17,931 nt of DNA from Chloroflexota bacterium (GTDB lineage: Bacteria > Chloroflexota > Anaerolineae > Aggregatilineales > UBA3940), in the NCBI GenBank assembly GCA_011051745.1, contig DRKO01000225.1, positions 1 to 17,931 on the forward strand, given 5' to 3'. Shown here piece after piece: positions 13,957 to 17,931 of the stretch. A model generated the notes under the pieces. The model worked only from the letters and a program-made list of their open reading frames with translations, did not search any database and was not told where the DNA came from. The stretch's first letter is position 1; each line of letters begins with the position of its first letter. The position numbers and the translations under genes were made by a program.

Positions 13957-16140
13957 TTATCGTCCGGCAGCCGGAACAGGACGGCTCCGACCGGGATAGG
14001 GGGCCGCGCTTCGCTCCTCGCCGAAATCCGGCCAGGCGGCGACCAGCGTCCCCAGCATGAAGATGAAGCCGCCGCCCCATATCCAGTTCACAAGCGGGTT
14101 GTAGTAGACTTTAAAGGTCGCGCTGGAGAGGCCAACCGGCTCCCAGGAAACAAGCAGAACGTAAAAATCATCCCCCAGCAGGTTCGTATATGTGCCGGGG
14201 ATGCTCATCGGCTGGCCGCTCGGATAATTGTCAATTCGTGGCCGGAGACGGGCCACCTCGCGCCCGTTGTGGTATACGACCGTCTGCGCCCGCATCACCG
14301 AGCGGCCATCGGTGGCGACGAAGCGCTCCAGCCCCTCGTACTCCAGAACGTATTTACCCAGCGTGATCGTCTGCCCGGCGGCGACGGCCTGCTGAGTCTC
14401 GAGCTGGGAGACGTTGCTGGCGATGACGCCAATCGCCATGATGACGACGCCCAGATGGATCATATACCCGCCATAGCGCCGCCGGTTACGCCCGAAGAGC
14501 GTCCGCAGCGCGGCCAGATAGTTCTCCCCGTGCGAGCGCACCCGCGCCATCGCGCCGCGATGGTACTCGAGGAGCGTCACCAGCGCGACGAGGATCGCCA
14601 GCCCGTAGCCGACCAGCACGCCGGGGCGATGCACGCCCAGCCCGAACAGCCCGCCCAGCAGGACGAGCGTCAGAACAGTGGGCCACAGCAACGCCCGCCC
14701 CAGCCGCCGGAGGCTGGCCCGTTTCCACGCGATGAGCGGCGCAACGCCCATCAGGAGTAGCATCAGGGCGAAGAGCGGGGCCGTCACGCGCTCATAATAG
14801 CCGGGTCCGACGGAGCTCCGCTCGACAGAGGGGGTGAACTCGGCCAGCAACTCGGTGAAGACCGGCCAGTACGTGCCGATGAAGATCGCGACGTTGAGGG
14901 AGACAAAAACGAGGTTCTGGAGCAGGAAGATCGTCTCGCGCGAGAGCAGGCTGTCAAGCTGATGCTCGGCCGCCAGGTCCTCCCAGCGACGCACCAGCAA
15001 CGAGACGCTGATCACTATCGCGCCGACCAGAAACAGGAAGAACAGGGGACCGATCGCGCTCTGGGCGAAGGAGTGCACCGAGCTGACGAAGCCGGAGCGC
15101 GTGGCGAACGTGCCCAGCACGACCTGGAGATAGGTCAGGATGATCAGCACCATGTTCCAGCGCTTGAGCATCCCGCGCTTTTCCTGAATCATGACCGAGT
15201 GCAGGAAGGCCGTGCCCGTCAGCCAGGGCATAAAGGCCGCGTTCTCGACCGGGTCCCAGCCCCAGTAACCGCCCCACCCCAGCACATCATAGGCCCACCA
15301 GCCGCCCATGATCAGCCCCAGGCTGAGGAATAGCCACGCCACGAGCGTCCAGCGACGGGTCGAGCGAATCCACGAGTCGCTGAGTTGGCCGGTCGCCAGA
15401 GCGGCCATCCCGAACGAGTAAGGGATCACAAACCCGACAAAACCGAGATAGAGCAGCGGCGGGTGGATGATCATGCCGGGATGACGCAGCAGGGGGTTCA
15501 GGCCGTTGCCGTTCGGCGGGTTGACCGGAAACGCGCCGCGCGGCGCGGCAAGAGGCTTGACGCCCCCCACGATGACGCCCAGCAGGCCGGGCAGGCGTTC
15601 GGCGAAACGGATATAGGAAGCCGTCAGATCGCTGAGCGCCCCCAGCGGCCCGAACAGGTACGCCTGCACCTCGCCGGAAGGCGACTGATAGAAGGAAGCG
15701 AAGGGGTTCTCCCAGAACAGCACCAGCAGGATGAAGAAGGCCAGCGTCCCCATCGAGGCGGCGATGAAATGCGGCATCAGGTTCCGCTCGCGCCGCCAGT
15801 TGCGGAGCATCGCCCCGGCGGCGAAGGTGCTCATCAGCCACGACCAGAACAGCAGCGATCCGGCCTGCCCGCCCCACAGGGCCGTGATCTTTAGATAGGT
15901 CGGCATCGCAAGGTCGGTGACGTTCCAGACGTACTCGACACCGAACACGCCGCGTATCAACAGGCCGATCAGCAACAGCGAGGCAAAGGTCAGCAGCGGC
16001 CAGATGGCGAGCGTCGCGTTACGCGCGCTCTCCACCAGAGCCGGATTGTCCTTGCGGGTGCTGATCAGCGAGGCGATCAGCGCGTAGATCGCGCTGAGGA
16101 AGGCGAGAAGAAGCAGGATAACGCCCAACTGTGGACTCAT
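13957..16140 (-). CDS. ccmF: Cytochrome c haem lyase CcmF
   Basis: CcmF is the integral membrane ligase that takes haem from CcmE and attaches it to CxxCH of apocytochrome. The 727-residue protein has more than a dozen membrane helices. The WWD motif is at 281-307 (WWAYDVLGWGGYWGWDPVENAAFMPW). Flanking periplasmic histidines include H226 (GMIIHPPLLY) and H356 (SSVHSFAQ). The region TYLKITALWGGQAGSLLFW (81-99) is also characteristic. It is about 70-80 residues longer than the usual CcmF, mostly because of an insertion at about 148-211. GGAG lies 5 nt upstream of the ATG at 16140; a longer reading to 16179 lacks this support. It follows ccmE by 111 nt. Confidence 0.97.
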   Translation of the reverse strand: MSPQLGVILLLLAFLSAIYALIASLISTRKDNPALVESARNATLAIWPLLTFASLLLIGLLIRGVFGVEYVWNVTDLAMPTYLKITALWGGQAGSLLFWSWLMSTFAAGAMLRNWRRERNLMPHFIAASMGTLAFFILLVLFWENPFASFYQSPSGEVQAYLFGPLGALSDLTASYIRFAERLPGLLGVIVGGVKPLAAPRGAFPVNPPNGNGLNPLLRHPGMIIHPPLLYLGFVGFVIPYSFGMAALATGQLSDSWIRSTRRWTLVAWLFLSLGLIMGGWWAYDVLGWGGYWGWDPVENAAFMPWLTGTAFLHSVMIQEKRGMLKRWNMVLIILTYLQVVLGTFATRSGFVSSVHSFAQSAIGPLFFLFLVGAIVISVSLLVRRWEDLAAEHQLDSLLSRETIFLLQNLVFVSLNVAIFIGTYWPVFTELLAEFTPSVERSSVGPGYYERVTAPLFALMLLLMGVAPLIAWKRASLRRLGRALLWPTVLTLVLLGGLFGLGVHRPGVLVGYGLAILVALVTLLEYHRGAMARVRSHGENYLAALRTLFGRNRRRYGGYMIHLGVVIMAIGVIASNVSQLETQQAVAAGQTITLGKYVLEYEGLERFVATDGRSVMRAQTVVYHNGREVARLRPRIDNYPSGQPMSIPGTYTNLLGDDFYVLLVSWEPVGLSSATFKVYYNPLVNWIWGGGFIFMLGTLVAAWPDFGEERSAAPYPGRSRPVPAAGR

Positions 16141-16251
16141 GGTGACTCCGTTGATCTCAACCCGAACGTGCCGGAGCACGGGCCGGGCTCACACCGTGCG
16201 AGCGAAGCAAAATGGTTTGATCGATCGGCCGCACGCCAGCCGGAAAGCCTC

Positions 16252-16791
16252 TCAGCTTCCGGCCTCGACCTGCTCAGGCACGGCCTCCTCATAGCGCGTC
16301 GGGCACTTGAGAAGCAACTCGTCAGCGTAGAACACGCCATCCTCACCGAGCGTGCCGGTCACGATGGCCTGCGCTTCATTCTGGAGCAGATCGGGCATCG
16401 GTTCATTATAAAGGACGACCGTCACGCGGGAGGCGTTCGGGTCGCTGACGGCCTGATGCAGCACCTCGGCCAGGCCGCCCTCATCTTCGATGTCAGCCGC
16501 CGAGACGGGCACATGGGCGATGGTGAAGCTGAGAGTCTGGCCGTCATACTCGATTGTGTCCCCGATCACCGCGCCGGAGATGCGGATGTTCCGGCCAACC
16601 AGTTCATCTTTGCGGGACACAAGCTCATCAACGGTGATGAAGTACTGCTGCGACGACAGCAGGTTACTGACGATCAGATAGGCGACCGCCGCCAGCAGGA
16701 TCAGGCCACCGATTATGAACTTGGCACGCCCTGCCGGACGTGCGGAGGCCACCACTGGCTGCCCTGCCCCCTGGTACGATGTTTCTGCCAT
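16252..16791 (-). CDS. ccmE: Haem chaperone CcmE, cysteine-type (CxxxY)
   Basis: The 179-residue protein has a cytoplasmic tail, one membrane anchor (24-44) and a periplasmic OB-fold domain with the family pattern QYFITVDELV (49-58), IRISGAVIGDTI (69-80), LSFTIAH, VTVVLYNEPMPDLLQNEAQAIVTGTL (123-148) and DGVFYADELLLKCPTRYEE. In most bacteria the covalent haem ligand is histidine in HxxxY; here the position is C163, giving CPTRY (163-167), the variant known from archaea and some Desulfovibrio. It receives haem from CcmC and passes it to CcmF. GGGGAGAG is a few nt before the ATG. A promoter lies about 180 bases upstream, so this is probably the first gene of the ccm transcript. Confidence 0.95.
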   Translation of the reverse strand: MAETSYQGAGQPVVASARPAGRAKFIIGGLILLAAVAYLIVSNLLSSQQYFITVDELVSRKDELVGRNIRISGAVIGDTIEYDGQTLSFTIAHVPVSAADIEDEGGLAEVLHQAVSDPNASRVTVVLYNEPMPDLLQNEAQAIVTGTLGEDGVFYADELLLKCPTRYEEAVPEQVEAGS

Positions 16792-16921
16792 GCATCTCTC
16801 CCCGGTAAAGCAAGAGTTCCTTTCGTTTGATTCGGGCCGGTTATAGGACCGCCTGACGCAGAAGGCGACCTCGCCCCGGCTCCCCTAAATTGTACCGACA
16901 AAGTCTGATTTCAGGAGTAAC

Positions 16922-16948
16922 GTCTGCCACACTTCTCAAGTGACAGAC
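16922..16948. repeat. Imperfect inverted repeat in the ccmE leader
   Basis: GTCTG (16922-16926) and CACTT (16930-16934) pair with AAGTG (16938-16942) and CAGAC (16944-16948), with a small asymmetric bulge and a 3-base loop. It would lie about 13-40 bases downstream of the transcription start, a position suited to an operator or a leader hairpin. Confidence 0.5.
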
Positions 16949-16967
16949 ATCACTAAAACTCAGTCAA

Positions 16968-16996
16968 ATTGTAGCCGATGGCAAGATTTGCATCAA
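16968..16996 (-). promoter_or_regulatory. Promoter of the ccmE-led transcript
   Basis: On the minus strand TTGATG (16996-16991) and TACAAT (16973-16968) are separated by exactly 17 bases. It is the best promoter match upstream of ccmE and faces the ccm genes. Confidence 0.7.
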
Positions 16997-17051
16997 TACG
17001 CAAATAAGCGTGAATGGGCAGGGGACGGCAGCGCGGGGAGAGAAACAGGAC

Positions 17052-17082
17052 GGGGCGTCACCGCACGCCGCGATGACGCCCC
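17052..17082 (-). terminator. Possible terminator hairpin of the two-CxxC protein gene
   Basis: GGGGCGTCA (17052-17060) pairs perfectly with TGACGCCCC (17074-17082) around a 13-base loop. On the minus strand the following sequence is GTCCTGTTTCTC, a poor U-tract, so termination is uncertain. Confidence 0.35.
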
Positions 17083-17123
17083 CGGGCGTTTTGCCCCCCC
17101 GGCTTTCGGGAGGTCGAAACAGG

Positions 17124-17474
17124 CTAACGGAGGAACGGCGGGAAGGGAGGCCGCCCCCGGCGCGGGAGATTCTTGCGGAGCAACTCCTCGGCGATCCCCT
17201 CCGGCGCGGGCTGGGCATCGTCAAGGCGGGCCACCAGCGTCCGCAACAGGGCGGCTTCGGTCTCCAGCCGGATGGCGTGGTCGGTCAGGGCAACACGCCA
17301 CAGGTCAATTGAGCCGTAGGCGCAGCGTTCGCACACGTCGCCGTACTCGGTCGTCTCATCCCGTAACACGTACCGGATCGGGGGGCTGAAGCGGCCACCG
17401 GCCCCCCGGCCACAGATCACACACGTTGCCTGCAACTGATTCTGATCATAGAAGGCGTCAACCTGAAGAGGCAT
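17124..17474 (-). CDS. Hypothetical small protein with two CxxC motifs (probable zinc-binding)
   Basis: The 116-residue protein has two CxxC motifs, C18/C21 (CVIC) and C48/C51 (CERC), 26 residues apart. They frame a beta-rich stretch (RFSPPIRYVLRDETTEYGDV) and probably bind one zinc as a treble-clef or zinc-ribbon-like unit. A helical region (about 52-90) and a positively charged, proline-rich C-terminus (NLPRRGRPPFPPFLR) follow, so nucleic acid binding is possible but unproven. There is no signal peptide. The ATG at 17474 has AAGGA 7 nt upstream; the longer reading from a TTG at 17513 starts inside the terminator hairpin and is rejected. I do not recognise the family. Confidence 0.7.
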   Translation of the reverse strand: MPLQVDAFYDQNQLQATCVICGRGAGGRFSPPIRYVLRDETTEYGDVCERCAYGSIDLWRVALTDHAIRLETEAALLRTLVARLDDAQPAPEGIAEELLRKNLPRRGRPPFPPFLR

Positions 17475-17510
17475 TTTCCAGTCCTTTTCCTGCCGGTAAA
17501 CCAGTTCCTC

Positions 17511-17551
17511 CAATCAAAACCAGCCTGGGCACGCGCTGGCACCCAGGCTGG
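17511..17551 (-). terminator. Terminator between the ribbon-helix-helix gene and the two-CxxC gene
   Basis: On the minus strand CCAGCCTGGG (17551-17542) pairs perfectly with CCCAGGCTGG (17529-17520) and is followed by TTTTGATTGG. It lies only about 37 bases before the ATG of the downstream gene, so it may act as an attenuator if that gene has no promoter of its own. Confidence 0.75.
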
Positions 17552-17575
17552 CAGCTCCCGCAGATGGAAAAATAC

Positions 17576-17604
17576 TTGCCATCTACGCGGACCTATCGTA
17601 TACT
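17576..17604 (+). promoter_or_regulatory. Sigma-70-type promoter of a predicted small RNA
   Basis: TTGCCA (17576-17581) and TATACT (17599-17604) are separated by exactly 17 bases. No protein-coding gene follows on this strand before a terminator 40 bases later. Confidence 0.75.
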
Positions 17605-17610
17605 GTGGGT

Positions 17611-17673
17611 ACCTGAAGAGTGGGCCATAAGCCCGCTGAGTGTCCCCTGGTGTGCCCGCACCAGGGTTTTTCT
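17611..17673 (+). ncRNA. Predicted free-standing small RNA of about 63 nt
   Basis: Between a near-consensus promoter and a clear terminator lies a unit with no open reading frame. Hairpin 1 pairs GTGGGC (17620-17625) with GCCCGC (17631-17636), with one G-U pair and loop CATAA. Hairpin 2 is the terminator. The single-stranded parts are ACCTGAAGA at the 5' end and TGAGTGTCC between the hairpins. It overlaps no gene on the other strand. It matches no RNA family I recognise, and its target is unknown. Confidence 0.55.
17645..17673 (+). terminator. Rho-independent terminator of the predicted small RNA
   Basis: CCCTGGTG (17645-17652) pairs perfectly with CACCAGGG (17659-17666) around a 6-base loop and is followed by TTTTTCTT on the plus strand. 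Confidence 0.85.
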
Positions 17674-17685
17674 TCTCCCTTTTCT

Positions 17686-17901
17686 TTATGTCTTCTGTCT
17701 GTTCCCCCTTTCTGTGTCGCGGCCGGACATCCAGCCGAGGATATCCGCCAGTCTGCGCCTGAGGTCCCGTTGATCGTACTTGCGGAGCAGATCGTCGAGC
17801 GCCTCGCGCAGCAGGGAGGCTTCCGAGCGGCCCAGTTGCCGCCCCAGGGCCTTCAGGCGTTCAAGCTGAGCGGGGGTGTAGTGGCTCGTCTTGGGTGTCA
17901 T
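17686..17901 (-). CDS. Small ribbon-helix-helix-like DNA-binding protein
   Basis: The 71-residue protein reads like a CopG/Arc-type ribbon-helix-helix: a short N-terminal strand region (MTPKTSHYTP), helix A (AQLERLKALGRQLG), a turn with RSEASLLREALDDLLRKYD as helix B, and a basic C-terminal tail. RHH proteins act as dimers that bind DNA with the N-terminal strand, often as antitoxins or as small regulators. No toxin gene lies downstream; the next gene encodes the two-CxxC protein beyond a terminator. The ribosome binding site is weak. The gene begins 30 bases from the window edge, so an upstream partner could lie outside. Confidence 0.65.
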   Translation of the reverse strand: MTPKTSHYTPAQLERLKALGRQLGRSEASLLREALDDLLRKYDQRDLRRRLADILGWMSGRDTERGNRQKT

Positions 17902-17931
17902 GTTGACGGCCCGCCCGAAGACCGTTCGATC

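Larger units (their letters stand above)
16792..17123. other. Non-coding leader/intergenic region upstream of ccmE
   Basis: This 332-base stretch holds no credible gene. From right to left it contains GC-rich hairpins just past the two-CxxC gene (17052-17082), the ccmE promoter (16968-16996), an imperfect inverted repeat (16922-16948), and a second TACAAT box (minus strand, 16894-16889) without a clear -35 partner. The predicted 5' leader of ccmE is about 170 nt, long enough for regulation. Confidence 0.6.

Noticed and set aside
13859..14080. Longer start for the methyltransferase gene reaching into ccmF
   Set aside because: The ATG at 13858 has AAGGAG 6 nt upstream, and the extension is Arg-rich and overlaps the ccmF 3' end by more than 100 bases.
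17426..17773. 115-codon plus-strand open frame across the small-RNA locus
   Set aside because: It starts upstream of the promoter, crosses both terminators, has no ribosome binding site and overlaps two minus-strand genes.
1..17931. CRISPR array, insertion sequence, integrase, phage genes or a defence system
   Set aside because: No regularly spaced repeats, transposase or integrase motifs, att-like duplication around the tRNA gene, or nuclease/helicase modules were seen.

Overview
The window is about 18 kb of high-GC bacterial DNA with dense coding and little non-coding space. The gene content and protein style suggest a member of the Chloroflexota (for example Anaerolineae-like). The pointers are a System I cytochrome c maturation set with a Cys-type CcmE, a lipoprotein cytochrome c, a CcmI-like zinc-ribbon protein and alanine/glutamate-rich linkers. 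This placement is an inference; no rRNA or marker gene is present to prove it.

Layout, left to right. 1-1278 (minus): the first 33 codons of a membrane protein, then a secreted thioredoxin/VKOR fusion. 1468-2106 (plus): a lipoprotein that ends tail to tail with an ECF-transporter-S-like membrane protein (2103-2918, minus). 3038-3125 (minus): tRNA-Ser(GGA) with a near-consensus promoter and a terminator. 3395-4084 (plus): a UPF0173 metal-dependent hydrolase behind a near-consensus promoter, ending at a strong hairpin that faces the end of the ccm cluster.

4188-16791 (all minus, read from high to low coordinates): a cytochrome c maturation locus in the order ccmE, ccmF, an ICMT/PEMT-type methyltransferase, a CPBP (Rce1-like) protease, ccmH, ccmG, a GNAT acetyltransferase, ribokinase, a CcmI-like zinc-ribbon protein, a lipoprotein cytochrome c, ccmA, ccmB, ccmC, ccmD. 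Four-base ATGA stop/start overlaps tie several of these genes together. A good promoter (TTGATG-17-TACAAT) lies upstream of ccmE. In the expected division of work, CcmAB drives release of haem from CcmE, CcmCD loads haem onto CcmE, CcmF attaches it to apocytochrome, and CcmGH handle the cysteine thiols. The Trx/VKOR protein at the left would supply periplasmic disulfides.

17124-17901 (minus): a small two-CxxC protein and a ribbon-helix-helix protein separated by a terminator. Between them, on the plus strand, is a complete promoter-hairpin-terminator unit of about 63 nt that looks like a free-standing small RNA.

The most interesting points are the variant Ccm system (CxxxY CcmE together with a four-cysteine CcmH and a CcmF with a large periplasmic insertion), the adjacent protease/methyltransferase pair that resembles the two post-prenylation CaaX enzymes, the lipoprotein cytochrome with a haem-less second domain, and the predicted small RNA.
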